Under the pieces are notes generated by a model. That model was not told the origin of the DNA, did not search any database, and saw only the letters and a list, made by a program, of their open reading frames with translations. From a bacterium (GTDB taxonomy: Bacteria > Verrucomicrobiota > Verrucomicrobiia > Verrucomicrobiales > Akkermansiaceae), in NCBI GenBank assembly GCA_018222765.1, contig JAAEZT010000009.1, positions 62,001 through 126,000 of the forward strand: 64,000 bases of DNA, given 5' to 3'. The position numbers were made by a program, and so were the translations under genes. Below are positions 1 through 8,928 of the stretch, one piece after another. Each line of letters opens with the position of its first letter. Position 1 is the first letter of the stretch.

Positions 1-1755
1 ATTCTCGATGCACCAATTGCGGTGATTCCAATTGGAAGCGATAAACCGCCGAAGGATGCGTCAATTATTTCGGTGAAATCACCTGATGCAGTTTATCTCG
101 GGGATCGTATTCGGGTGGCTACCTTGTTAAAGTTTAATGGTTATCGCGGGAAGAAGGCGACGGTGGATTTATATTCCGGCGATGAGAAAATCGACTCGCG
201 GCAAATTTCCATTCCCCAAGACAATCACCGTGAAGAAGTGAAATTTCGTCACCTTCCCGAAGAGGGGGGTATCGGGGAATACCGGGTTGTGTTGAACGGT
301 CTGGAGAATGAAACCTTCGATAATAATAATGAATGGGGATTTCAAACCGTGGTGAGTGATGCCCGAACCAACGTGTTGCTGATTGATCAAACTCCAAGGT
401 GGGAATTCCGTTATCTTCGCAATCTCTTCTACGGGCGTGATCAGTCGATCCACCTACAGTCCGTTCTCATGGAACCGGATCGTATTTCAGGACAATCAGC
501 GAAAAGAGTGGTGGCTTCCGCGAGTCGTCCCTTCGGAGAAGCTAATGCAACGGCTCTTCCTGAAACAGAGGAGGAGTGGCGAAAATTTGACGTGATCATT
601 CTTGGCGATGTGGGTCAGGATGCCATCACCAATGAGCAGTGGGAGATTATTTCGAGCTGTGTCCGCGATCGCGCGGCTTTATTGATCATGGTGGCTGGGC
701 CGCAGTCGATGCCACATGCTTACGGATCGGAGGTCGCCCAGAGCTTGGTGCCTGTTAACTACGAGGTGTCCAAGCGGACCTATTTTGGAAGTGATGGCAC
801 TTTTAATTTTGCTCTGACAAACACCGGGCGAACCCATCCGGTAACCGCCCAGGTTGAAGGGCAGATGAGAAATGAACAACTCTGGGAGCAGTTCCCAGAG
901 CTTCGCTGGCGTCACCCTATCAAAGGTCTAAAAGGAGGGGCCGAGGTGCTCCTACATGCCGAAAGTGTTGATAGGGTCAAACGGACGGTGAATTCCGCAG
1001 CGTCTCTCGATGCGGCGCTCATCGAAGTTGCTGAACGAAGGGAGCGCGAAGCTCAAAATGCTCTTTTGGTTACTCGCCAAACAGGTAAAGGGAAAGTTGC
1101 GATACTTCTCACCGATCGCACCTGGAGATTGCGGGAAGGTGTTGGGGATGTTTATCATCATCGTTTTTGGGGCCAGCTGGTGCGTTGGGGCGCCGGGCCA
1201 AATCTCCGCTCGGGAAACAACAAGGCACGTTTAGGCACTGACCAGCTGACTTACACCGGAGACGATGAAGTCCGCATTATGGCCCGCCTTCGGGATGAAT
1301 CGCTAAGTCCTATTGTCGATAGTTCGTTAACTGCCGAAGTTCGCCATGAGTCAGGGCAAACAACGACTGTTGACCTTTCTTACCGCGAGGATTCTAATGG
1401 ATTGTACACTGCTTTGGCGGGACCATTCCGGAAGCCGGGAAACTACGAGATTTTTCTAAATGGTGACGCCGTTGAGGATGAGCTTTTGACTAATTTTCGC
1501 GTGGTGGGTTCTCTGAGTGCGGTGGAGCTTTCCGAGACGACGTTAAATCTTCCGCTTCTTGAAAGCGTGGCTCAAATGTCCGGCGGGCGGGTTTTCGATG
1601 GGGAAGGAAATCTGGCTGATCTCTTTGTCACAGAGGAGGAAACACGAGAGGAACTCAGGGAGACATCCTTGTGGGATCGATGGTTGATCTTTGGATTGCT
1701 GGCACTTTTCCTGACCACGGAATGGGTTATGAGGCGTCGTGGAGGGTTGAGTTAG
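1..1755 (+). CDS. C-terminal part of a large membrane-anchored protein (BatA/VWA, glutamine-amidotransferase-like type), 5' truncated by window edge
   Basis: The reading frame is open from the first base (codons before the GTG at 22 are sense), so this is most likely the end of a longer gene. The visible part begins with an immunoglobulin-like stretch, followed by an alpha/beta region near residues 112-245 (counted from the GTG) with the motif VLLIDQTPRWEFRYLRNL and later VIILGDV, which resembles the glutamine-amidotransferase-like module of large verrucomicrobial and planctomycete membrane proteins that also carry BatA and VWA domains. A single hydrophobic helix near residues 553-570 followed by MRRRGG ends the protein, so the C-terminus would be anchored in the membrane with a basic cytoplasmic tail. 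Such proteins are usually encoded beside a MoxR ATPase and a DUF58 protein; a MoxR gene lies about 11 kb away. The family assignment is from memory and the molecular role is unknown. Confidence 0.6.
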   Translation: MLDAPIAVIPIGSDKPPKDASIISVKSPDAVYLGDRIRVATLLKFNGYRGKKATVDLYSGDEKIDSRQISIPQDNHREEVKFRHLPEEGGIGEYRVVLNGLENETFDNNNEWGFQTVVSDARTNVLLIDQTPRWEFRYLRNLFYGRDQSIHLQSVLMEPDRISGQSAKRVVASASRPFGEANATALPETEEEWRKFDVIILGDVGQDAITNEQWEIISSCVRDRAALLIMVAGPQSMPHAYGSEVAQSLVPVNYEVSKRTYFGSDGTFNFALTNTGRTHPVTAQVEGQMRNEQLWEQFPELRWRHPIKGLKGGAEVLLHAESVDRVKRTVNSAASLDAALIEVAERREREAQNALLVTRQTGKGKVAILLTDRTWRLREGVGDVYHHRFWGQLVRWGAGPNLRSGNNKARLGTDQLTYTGDDEVRIMARLRDESLSPIVDSSLTAEVRHESGQTTTVDLSYREDSNGLYTALAGPFRKPGNYEIFLNGDAVEDELLTNFRVVGSLSAVELSETTLNLPLLESVAQMSGGRVFDGEGNLADLFVTEEETREELRETSLWDRWLIFGLLALFLTTEWVMRRRGGLS

Positions 1756-1806
1756 GGCGATTCTGCTCGCGGGTTGCGCGGTGAATTGAGTAGAAGACTC
1801 GGTGAA

Positions 1807-3237
1807 ATGGTATTTCGGTTGATCGCTTTTTTCCTCCTTCTGTGTCCTTTGCTTGGGCAGACTTACGCTCCCAGCCGTGAGAGAGTTCCCGTAGTTCCGC
1901 GGGAGTTCCGGGCGGCCTGGGTGGCTTGTGTGTTTAATATTGATTGGCCGAGCAAGAAGGGATTGGGAGCGTCAGCCCAGCAGGCGGAAATGAGGCGGAT
2001 TTTGGACAAAATGGCCTCCATGCGCATGAATGCGATCATCTTCCAGGTGCGTCCTAATGCTGATGCCGTCTATCGTTCAAATTTGGAGCCGTGGAGTCAT
2101 TGGGTGAGTGGGACCCAGGGTAATTCTCCTGGTTATGATCCGCTGGCTTATTGTATTCAACAGGCGCATGCCAGAGGAATCGAAGTGCATGCCTGGTTTA
2201 ATCCTTTTCGCGCTTTACCGAATAGTGAGATTCCTACGGCTCGGAATCATGTGACGCGAACCCACTCCAGCGTGATTAAGAATTTTAAATCCTATCGCTG
2301 GATGGATCCCTCGAGCCGATTTACCCAACAAAGGGCCTTGGCTACTATTCTGGATGTAGTGAGTCGTTACGATGTCGATGGTGTGCATATTGATGACTAC
2401 TTTTACCCTTATCCGGATGTCGCAAAAAATGGTGAACCAAAACAAATTTTTCCTGATGGGAAAACTCCGGCAGCACGTCGGGTGATCGTCGATGGATTCG
2501 TGCAGCAGATGTATCGTTCGGTGAAGCAAAAGAAGCCTTGGGTCAGGGTTGGCATCAGTCCGTTTGGGATTTGGCGGCCAGGCGTGCCGGCTGGGACGAC
2601 AGCTTCGATTGATTCCTATCGGCACCTCTCCGCGGACTCACGGAAATGGCTAGCTAATGGTTGGTGCGATTATATGTCGCCTCAATTGTACTGGCGAATT
2701 GAGGGCCCACAGAGCTATACCAAGCTCTTAAGTTGGTGGCGTAGCCAGGGGGAACGTCCAGTTTGGCCGGGAATTGCTGTTTCGCGGGTGCTGTCATCAG
2801 AAGACCCGGGACGTCCGGCGAGCGAGATTATTAATCAGGTGTCGCTTTCTCGGAGTGTGGGCCGAAATTATGTAGGGCATGTTTTTTGGAGCATGAAATC
2901 CTTGATGCAGAATCGAGGCGGAGTCAGTGATGGTTTGGCGAAGAATTTCTATCAGCAGGCGGCTTTGGTTCCTCCCATGCCCTGGATTAGCAACACTCCA
3001 CCGAAGACTCCGGTGGTCAAGGCTGGGAAAGGAAGTGGCGGTGTTTCCGTGGTCTGGTCACCGGTCGCGGGGTGTTCGAAATACGCGGTTCAGGCCCGCT
3101 ATGGAAAGCAATGGGTTTTCATCTATGCCACGAGTGGAAAAAGTGCGACGTTGCGCGGGATACCAGATGCGGTCGCAGTGAGCTCCGTGGATCGCTATGG
3201 TAACACTAGCGCTCCGGCCGTTCTAAGCCGCAGATAG
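1807..3237 (+). CDS. Secreted glycosyl-hydrolase-like family 10 (GHL10/DUF187) protein
   Basis: About 476 residues. The ATG at 1807 is preferred because it is followed at once by a clean signal peptide (MVFRLIAFFLLLCPLLGQ); an in-frame TTG at 1774 would only add a polar extension. The mature protein starts with PREFRAAWVACVFNIDWPS and continues with MRMNAIIFQVRPNADAVY, YDPLAYCIQQAHARGIEVHAWFNPFR and VDGVHIDDYFYP, the pattern of the GHL10 (UPF0748/YngK-like) family, a TIM-barrel family related to glycosidases. A fibronectin-like C-terminal segment (about residues 400-476) follows the barrel. It should act outside the cytoplasm on a cell-wall or environmental glycan, but the substrate is not known. 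It follows the upstream membrane protein by about 50 bases and may be co-transcribed with it. Confidence 0.82.
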   Translation: MVFRLIAFFLLLCPLLGQTYAPSRERVPVVPREFRAAWVACVFNIDWPSKKGLGASAQQAEMRRILDKMASMRMNAIIFQVRPNADAVYRSNLEPWSHWVSGTQGNSPGYDPLAYCIQQAHARGIEVHAWFNPFRALPNSEIPTARNHVTRTHSSVIKNFKSYRWMDPSSRFTQQRALATILDVVSRYDVDGVHIDDYFYPYPDVAKNGEPKQIFPDGKTPAARRVIVDGFVQQMYRSVKQKKPWVRVGISPFGIWRPGVPAGTTASIDSYRHLSADSRKWLANGWCDYMSPQLYWRIEGPQSYTKLLSWWRSQGERPVWPGIAVSRVLSSEDPGRPASEIINQVSLSRSVGRNYVGHVFWSMKSLMQNRGGVSDGLAKNFYQQAALVPPMPWISNTPPKTPVVKAGKGSGGVSVVWSPVAGCSKYAVQARYGKQWVFIYATSGKSATLRGIPDAVAVSSVDRYGNTSAPAVLSRR

Positions 3238-3270
3238 TTGGAAGAGGTTTTTACATTCAGTAAAACGCTC

Positions 3271-3717
3271 GTGAAAAATTACCTACACCTTCAACAATCT
3301 TGCTCGAAGTGTTTTAGGAATTCGCTTTCAAAGAAAATCTCATCGATATGGGTTCTGGAATCATCAATGGTGGTGCCTTTGGCTTTGTAGTCAAATCGCT
3401 CGTCGATAACATCATTATTCCCGCAATCGCCGGGCTTTTCAAGCAGCCGGACTTTAGTCGGTTATACTATGCTCTTGCTGCGGTCGCTCCGAAAGGGGGC
3501 CTTGAAAAGACGCAAGAAATGGGCGCTGTGAATCGCTTACGGAGCCTTCATCAACACCGTGATCAACCTTCTTATAATCGCGGCCTCGCTCTTTATCGTG
3601 ATTAAGAAGGTTATGGGATCAATGAAGAAGGAGGAGGAAGTTTTCGCCCCAGCAGAGCCTCCTGCGCAGGAGGTGCTTCTCTCAGAGATTCGCGATCCTT
3701 TGAAAAAGGACTCCTGA
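3271..3717 (+). pseudogene. mscL: Frameshifted remnant of the large-conductance mechanosensitive channel gene
   Basis: Three segments in two frames together spell an MscL protein. A segment reading ENLIDMGSGIINGGAFG and VVKSLVDNIIIPAIAGLF (3318-3530) matches the first transmembrane helix and periplasmic entry of MscL. After an apparent extra base at about 3531-3532 the second helix continues in another frame as YGAFINTVINLLIIAASLF and then IVIKKVMGSMKKEEE up to a TGA at 3715-3717. Upstream of E at 3318 an in-frame TAG (3315-3317) is met; restoring one missing base there gives the family-typical FREFA before the helix. So at least two compensating indels break the gene. The 5' end is uncertain; a GTG at 3271 is in frame with the FR codons. 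The gene abuts the gpsA stop codon (convergent). This may be real decay or an assembly/sequencing error. Confidence 0.8.
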
Positions 3718-4725
3718 TTATTCGACTTCGTTACGCGGGCTTTGTCTGAAGAGGCGGTCAAGACCTTCGGCGGGCGGGACATCTTCGTAGAGCATCGCAT
3801 AGACGACATCGATGATTGGAGTGCGGGCATCGACTCGTCTGGCGGCTTCGTAGATTGAGCGTGTATTAGGGACTCCCTCAGCAACCATTCCGAGTTGTTC
3901 GAGGGCGTCCTGAAGCTTCTGTCCTTTTCCGAGAGCCATGCCAATGCGTTGGTTTCGGGAATGAGGAGAGAAACAAGTTGTCATTAAATCTCCGAGACCA
4001 GAGAGGCCTGGGAAGGTGTCGGGATTTCCTCCGAGTTGGGTGCCGAGACGAATCATTTCGGCGAGGGCCCGGGTAACGAGAGCGGAGATGGCATTGTCGC
4101 CTAGTTTGAGTCCCGCGGCCACTCCGGCGGCGATGGCGAAGATGTTCTTAAGCGCTCCGCCAAATTCGATACCTGCAACGTCTTCGTTGGTGTAACAGCG
4201 GAACCGTTCATTGGAAAAGGTGTGCTGCAGAGCTTCGCCCATGGCGATATCCGAGCAGCCAATAGTAGCTGCAGCGGGAAGACCGCGAGCAATTTCCTCG
4301 GCATGGTTGGGTCCGGAGAGTACCGCGACGGGATTTTCGGAGAAACTATCCGAAATGATTTCGGACATGCGTTTACCGGTTTCTCTTTCGATACCTTTGG
4401 AGCAGGAAAGGAGAACGGTTGTCTTTGAAATAGACTGTTTGGCTAGATTCTCGGCAGCAGTGCGGGTTGCGGAGGTGGGAATGACGAAAAGTATCAGGTC
4501 GGCATTATTGGCGATGCCAGGATCTGTTGTTGTGATGAGATTGGGCGGGAGAGTGATTCCGGGAAGGTAGTGTTTGTTCTCTCTCGATGAGTTGATTTGG
4601 TCGACGGCGCTCTGGTTTCTCCCAAGGAGGTGGACTTGTGGGCACTTGTTCGTCAGCAGAAGGGCCAGAGCGGTTCCCCACGATCCGCAACCGACAACGA
4701 GAGGGTTCTCAAAGGTGGAACTCAT
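3718..4725 (-). CDS. gpsA: NAD(P)H-dependent glycerol-3-phosphate dehydrogenase
   Basis: 335 residues, normal for GpsA. It reduces dihydroxyacetone phosphate to sn-glycerol 3-phosphate, the backbone precursor of phospholipids, in the cytoplasm. The N-terminal Rossmann fold shows GCGSWGTALA at residues 12-21; KGIERETG (110-117), LSGPNHAEEIA (136-146), the catalytic lysine in GGALKNIFAIAAG (189-201, K193) and LSGLGDLMTTCFS (241-253) are all present. The start codon overlaps the end of plsY by four bases (ATGA), so the two are translationally coupled: GpsA makes the glycerol 3-phosphate that PlsY acylates. It is the last gene of a unit that starts with polA. Confidence 0.97.
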   Translation of the reverse strand: MSSTFENPLVVGCGSWGTALALLLTNKCPQVHLLGRNQSAVDQINSSRENKHYLPGITLPPNLITTTDPGIANNADLILFVIPTSATRTAAENLAKQSISKTTVLLSCSKGIERETGKRMSEIISDSFSENPVAVLSGPNHAEEIARGLPAAATIGCSDIAMGEALQHTFSNERFRCYTNEDVAGIEFGGALKNIFAIAAGVAAGLKLGDNAISALVTRALAEMIRLGTQLGGNPDTFPGLSGLGDLMTTCFSPHSRNQRIGMALGKGQKLQDALEQLGMVAEGVPNTRSIYEAARRVDARTPIIDVVYAMLYEDVPPAEGLDRLFRQSPRNEVE

Positions 4726-5378
4726 GCTGAATCCTCCTTTTTCGTTTTTCCGATGCGGTTTTCGGTCCCCGCCTTGAGGCGGGTTATGTTGGCCCGGTGT
4801 TTCCAGATCGCCAGAATTGCGGCGATCAGAGAGAAGATGAAGAGTGGTTTGTTCCAGGTGCCATTGGCTAGCTTGCCGTGATAGGCCGAACCGGTAATGA
4901 CGAGAATGGGAAGGAAGGTGGCTGCGGCGATGCTACCCACTGAAACATACTTGGTGGTGACGGTGAAGATGCCCCACACCAGAATTAGCAAGATGAGTCC
5001 GAAGGGCATCAGTGCGGTGATTGCTCCTGCGGTGGTGGCAATTCCCTTGCCGCCTTTGAATCCGATCCATGGAGAGTAATTGTGTCCCATGATTGAAGCA
5101 AGGGCGGTGAGAACTTCGATGGATTGAGCTGTAAATTGTTGCTCAGCCATCATGGGTTCAACCATGTCTCTGGCGATAAGAACCGGGACAAGACCTTTGG
5201 TGAAATCGAGAAGGAGGCAAGTAATCCCCAAGTGTTTCCCCAGCGTGCGAAAAACATTGGTAGCTCCGATATTACCCGAACCATGTTCGCGAATATCGAT
5301 CCCTTTAATTTTCCCCATCAAAAGTCCGAAGGGAATGGAGCCCAACAAGAAGCCGAGGAGTGGTAAAAGCCAAGACAT
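4722..5378 (-). CDS. plsY: Acyl-phosphate:glycerol-3-phosphate acyltransferase PlsY
   Basis: 218 residues, a typical PlsY length. PlsY transfers an acyl group from acyl phosphate to position 1 of glycerol 3-phosphate, the first membrane step of phospholipid synthesis. The signature blocks are visible: SIPFGLLMGK (14-23), GSGNIGATNVFRTLGK (33-48) and GHNYSPWIGFKGGKG (98-112), separated by several hydrophobic helices, as expected for a polytopic inner-membrane enzyme. It starts six bases after the stop codon of the cyclophilin gene and its end overlaps the gpsA start by four bases, which fits a co-transcribed phospholipid-precursor pair. Confidence 0.96.
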   Translation of the reverse strand: MSWLLPLLGFLLGSIPFGLLMGKIKGIDIREHGSGNIGATNVFRTLGKHLGITCLLLDFTKGLVPVLIARDMVEPMMAEQQFTAQSIEVLTALASIMGHNYSPWIGFKGGKGIATTAGAITALMPFGLILLILVWGIFTVTTKYVSVGSIAAATFLPILVITGSAYHGKLANGTWNKPLFIFSLIAAILAIWKHRANITRLKAGTENRIGKTKKEDSA

Positions 5379-5384
5379 CTTAAT

Positions 5385-6038
5385 TTACTGAAGTTTGAGG
5401 GTGCGGCGGATCGATTTGATCACGACCGGTTCAACCGGGACATTCTTCATCGATGTTGGCATGGCGATACCCGTGGCATCGAGCACATTGGCGTCAGTCG
5501 TGCCGGCTTGAACGGCTTTTATAGCATCGACAGCTTCCATGCCTTTGATGATCTTACCGAAAACTGCGTAGCCGCTGCCATTAGAGTTTGGGTGATTGAG
5601 TTGGGCGTTGTCGACAACATTGATAAAGAATTGGGACGTGGCGGAATTTGGATCAGGCTTGCGGGCCATGGCGAGAGTGCCGCGGGTATTGGGAGAAGTT
5701 TGGACGCTTTCGTTTGTAATGGGAGCTCCGGTTATTTTTTCGTTGAGGATACCTTCCTTCAGAGTGAAACCACCTCCCTGAATCATGAAGTGGGAGATTA
5801 CGCGGTGAAATGTCGTGTTGTCATAGAAACCCTGATCGACGTAGCTGAGGAAATTTTTCACCGTGACCGGCGCTTTTTTGTCGTCTAGCTCAACGAGGAT
5901 GCTTCCCCGACTAGTGTCAATCACGACGGTAGTTCCGACGGGGGCTTGAATTTTGGCCTCTGGTGGGTCTTTTTTTAGGGGATCGGTTTGGCAACCAATA
6001 AGGAAAGTAAATGAAAGAAGGAGAGGGAGTAATTTCAT
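5385..6038 (-). CDS. Lipoprotein peptidyl-prolyl cis-trans isomerase, cyclophilin type
   Basis: 217 residues from the ATG at 6038. That start is chosen because it gives a lipoprotein signal (MKLLPLLLSFTFLIGC, lipobox cysteine at residue 16); the frame is open further upstream, but into the end of polA. The cyclophilin core carries FHRVISHFMIQGGG, the family-typical arginine and FMIQGG block, NTRGTLAMAR and SATSQFFINV, so it should catalyse proline isomerisation in the periplasm as a folding helper attached to a membrane. It begins 22 bases downstream of polA and ends six bases before plsY, in an apparent four-gene unit. Confidence 0.93.
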   Translation of the reverse strand: MKLLPLLLSFTFLIGCQTDPLKKDPPEAKIQAPVGTTVVIDTSRGSILVELDDKKAPVTVKNFLSYVDQGFYDNTTFHRVISHFMIQGGGFTLKEGILNEKITGAPITNESVQTSPNTRGTLAMARKPDPNSATSQFFINVVDNAQLNHPNSNGSGYAVFGKIIKGMEAVDAIKAVQAGTTDANVLDATGIAMPTSMKNVPVEPVVIKSIRRTLKLQ

Positions 6039-6060
6039 GTGGGTCGAAGTGTAGAGGGTT

Positions 6061-8826
6061 CTAGTGAGCTTGCAACCAGTTGTCGCCCGAGCCAGTGTCG
6101 ATTCGGACGGGGACGTTTTTAGGTAAAATGACGGCTGTTTCCATCGCCTCGACAATTTTCGGTGTTAGATCATCTTCTTCATCGAGATGGAGATCGAAAA
6201 GGAGCTCATCATGGACTTGGAGAATCATTTTAGATTTTTTGCCAACGAGGAGCGCCTGAACCTTTATCATGGCGATTTTGATCATATCGGCTGCTGTCCC
6301 CTGGATTGGACTGTTGATCGCCGCTCGTTCAGCATTGCTACGGATGGTTGCGTTGGATGAGGTAATGTCTTTGAAATAGCGCCGCCGCTTTGCGAGGGTC
6401 TCCACGTAACCTTTTTCACGGGCATCTTGGATAGTGTCTTCCATGAACTTTTTGATGGCAGGATACTCTTCAAAGTAGGTTTTGATAATTTCACTGGCTT
6501 CTCCGCGGGGAATACCCAGGCGTTGTGATAAACCAAAGGCTGAAATGCCATAGATGATGCCAAAGTTTACCATCTTGGCAGTGCGTCGCATGTCCGGAAT
6601 AACCTCATCAATCTCGACTCCGAATACCTTGGCGGCGGTTGCGGTGTGAATATCGAGATTGTTTTGAAAAGCTTCGATCATGGTGGGGTCGCCTGAAAGA
6701 GCCGCCATAACACGGAGTTCTACTTGGGAGTAATCTGCCGCGAGGAGGGTGAATTCGCGGTCACGGGGAACAAAAGCCCGGCGCAACTCCCGACCGGTTT
6801 CCGATCGAACCGGGATGTTTTGTAGATTGGGATCGCTGGAGGCGAGTCGTCCGGTGGTGGTCACGAGTTGATGGAGATGGGTGTGGACCCGTCCGGAGTG
6901 TTGGGAACGATGAGAAGGGAGCGCCTCGACATAGGTCCCCTTCAGTTTGGTTGCTTCCCGGTATGAAAGAATGTTGGCAACGATGGGGTGTTTGGGGGCA
7001 AGAGAAGAGAGAGTTTGTTCATCGGTCTTGAATTGACCGGTCTTTGTTTTCTTTGGTTTTTCCACCAGCTCCATTTCGCCAAAGAGAATCTCTCCGAGTT
7101 GTTTGGGTGAATTGAGATTGAAAGATCTTCCGGCAGAAGCTTCGATTTCGGAACTGAGTTTCGCGATCCGTTCCGCGAGAGTTTTACCAACTTCGTCGAG
7201 GACATTTTGGTCGACCGTGATTCCTTCGGCTTCCATGGCGACGAGAACCGGAAGAAGCGGAGCTTCGATGGATTCCCAGAGCGGGAGGAGTTCCCTTTCT
7301 TTAAGCAGAGGTTTGAGAGAGTGGAAAAGCTGGATGGTCACGTCGGCGTCTTCAGCTGCGTATTCAGCTAGCTTTTCCGTGGGGATTTCCGACGGGTCAA
7401 GGTCTCCCTTGGTCGCTTTCTTTTTGGCAGCAGCAGCGAAAAGGTCGTCGTCGGGTTCTGCGCTTTCAGTGAAAAGATCGACAAGCTTGACGGGGGAATA
7501 ATTAAGGAGGTTTTCAGCCATGCTATCCATGGTGTGTTTTTGATCCGGAGCCACCAGAATATGCGCCAGCATGGTGTCAAAGAATGGTCCTTTCACGGCG
7601 ATACCGTGAGAAAGAAGAATGGCGAGGTCGAATTTGAGATTATGTCCAATTTTGAGAGAGTCAGAAGTCAGAACGGGAGCAATTTTTTTACGGAGAGATT
7701 CCCAATCTGAAACTGGGAGATAGTATGCTTCTTGTGGAGTAGTGGAGAATGCGATGCCGAGGAGTTTTGCTTGAAAGCGATCGAGAGAATTTGTTTCGAC
7801 ATCAAAACAGAAGGACTCAGCGGTGGTGAGTTTTTCGATGAGGTCCTTGATCTCGTCGTCGGACTGAACGAGATGGTAGTTGTGTGGGACGTCAGAAATC
7901 TTTTTCAAACTCTCGAAAACCGGAGCGTCGTCGCCGTCTGAATCGTCATTCTTTGAAAAGAGGCGCTTGGTCAGCGTGCGGAATTCCCACTCTTCGAAGG
8001 CGGCTTTCAGAACTTCCTCGTCTGGTTCTTGACGAACAAGATCGTCCAATGTTTGAGCAACCGGAACATCGAGAATGATGGTCGCGAGATCCTTCGATAG
8101 GCGGGCTTGTTCGGCAAAGTTGGTAACGTTCTCCTTCTGCTTGCCCTTGAGTTTGTCGATGTTGTCGATTAATCCTTCCACCGAACCGTAGAGTCCGACG
8201 AGTTTTTTTGCCGTCTTTTCTCCAATTCCGGGAACGCCGGGAATGTTGTCGGAGGCATCACCCCAAAGTCCGAGGATATCGATCACTTGTTTGGGCGATT
8301 TGACCTCCCATTTTTCGAGGATGGCAGGGAGGTCAAGGATTTCGTGATCCGATCCCTGACGCCCGGGTTTCCACATCGCGGTTCGCGGGGCTACTAGTTG
8401 CGCAAAATCCTTGTCGGGCGTCACCATGAAGGTGTCGAAATTCCCATTCTCCTCAGCCTCATGAGCGATTGTGCCGATGATGTCGTCAGCTTCGAATCCG
8501 TCCATTTCAATGACCGGAATACGGAAAGCAGCGCACAATTTCTTCACTTCGGGGATCGCGGCGGCCAATTCTTCGGGCATTGCCTCCCGCTGGGCCTTGT
8601 ATTCGGGATAGGTTTTATGACGGGAAGTAGGAGCCGAGGTGTCGAAGGCTACTGCAAGATGAGTGGGCGATTCCCTCTCGATAATGGTGAGGAGAGTATT
8701 GGCGAAACCATATATCGCAGAGGTGTTTACGCCATTTGAGTTTGTTATGGGGTTCCTGATGAAGGCGAAGTGGGCCCGATAGACCAAGGCCATGCCATCG
8801 AGGAGAAAAAGACGCGAATTTGCCAT
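6061..8826 (-). CDS. polA: DNA polymerase I
   Basis: 921 residues, full-length for a bacterial polymerase I. The N-terminal 5' nuclease domain (roughly 1-290) begins LFLLDGMALVYRAHFAF and has DNIPGVPGIGEKTAKKLV (helix-hairpin-helix). The 3'-5' exonuclease domain keeps the first acidic motif (FCFDVETNSLD), so proofreading is likely retained. The polymerase domain shows motif A (ADYSQVELRVMAALSGD), motif B (RRTAKMVNFGIIYGIS) and motif C (QVHDELLFDL). It fills gaps in replication and excision repair and could work with UvrC encoded later in the window. It is the first gene of the polA-cyclophilin-plsY-gpsA unit; the 102 bases before it face the divergent gene at 8929. Confidence 0.98.
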   Translation of the reverse strand: MANSRLFLLDGMALVYRAHFAFIRNPITNSNGVNTSAIYGFANTLLTIIERESPTHLAVAFDTSAPTSRHKTYPEYKAQREAMPEELAAAIPEVKKLCAAFRIPVIEMDGFEADDIIGTIAHEAEENGNFDTFMVTPDKDFAQLVAPRTAMWKPGRQGSDHEILDLPAILEKWEVKSPKQVIDILGLWGDASDNIPGVPGIGEKTAKKLVGLYGSVEGLIDNIDKLKGKQKENVTNFAEQARLSKDLATIILDVPVAQTLDDLVRQEPDEEVLKAAFEEWEFRTLTKRLFSKNDDSDGDDAPVFESLKKISDVPHNYHLVQSDDEIKDLIEKLTTAESFCFDVETNSLDRFQAKLLGIAFSTTPQEAYYLPVSDWESLRKKIAPVLTSDSLKIGHNLKFDLAILLSHGIAVKGPFFDTMLAHILVAPDQKHTMDSMAENLLNYSPVKLVDLFTESAEPDDDLFAAAAKKKATKGDLDPSEIPTEKLAEYAAEDADVTIQLFHSLKPLLKERELLPLWESIEAPLLPVLVAMEAEGITVDQNVLDEVGKTLAERIAKLSSEIEASAGRSFNLNSPKQLGEILFGEMELVEKPKKTKTGQFKTDEQTLSSLAPKHPIVANILSYREATKLKGTYVEALPSHRSQHSGRVHTHLHQLVTTTGRLASSDPNLQNIPVRSETGRELRRAFVPRDREFTLLAADYSQVELRVMAALSGDPTMIEAFQNNLDIHTATAAKVFGVEIDEVIPDMRRTAKMVNFGIIYGISAFGLSQRLGIPRGEASEIIKTYFEEYPAIKKFMEDTIQDAREKGYVETLAKRRRYFKDITSSNATIRSNAERAAINSPIQGTAADMIKIAMIKVQALLVGKKSKMILQVHDELLFDLHLDEEDDLTPKIVEAMETAVILPKNVPVRIDTGSGDNWLQAH

Positions 8827-8928
8827 GCCCCAGCCTTCGGTCTGAAAGAGAAAAGGTCAAACCTGAGTTTGGTGGCGTGACAAATCGTTTAGAGCACCCT
8901 AAATTTCGGCCTGCACCCATCCGATCTT

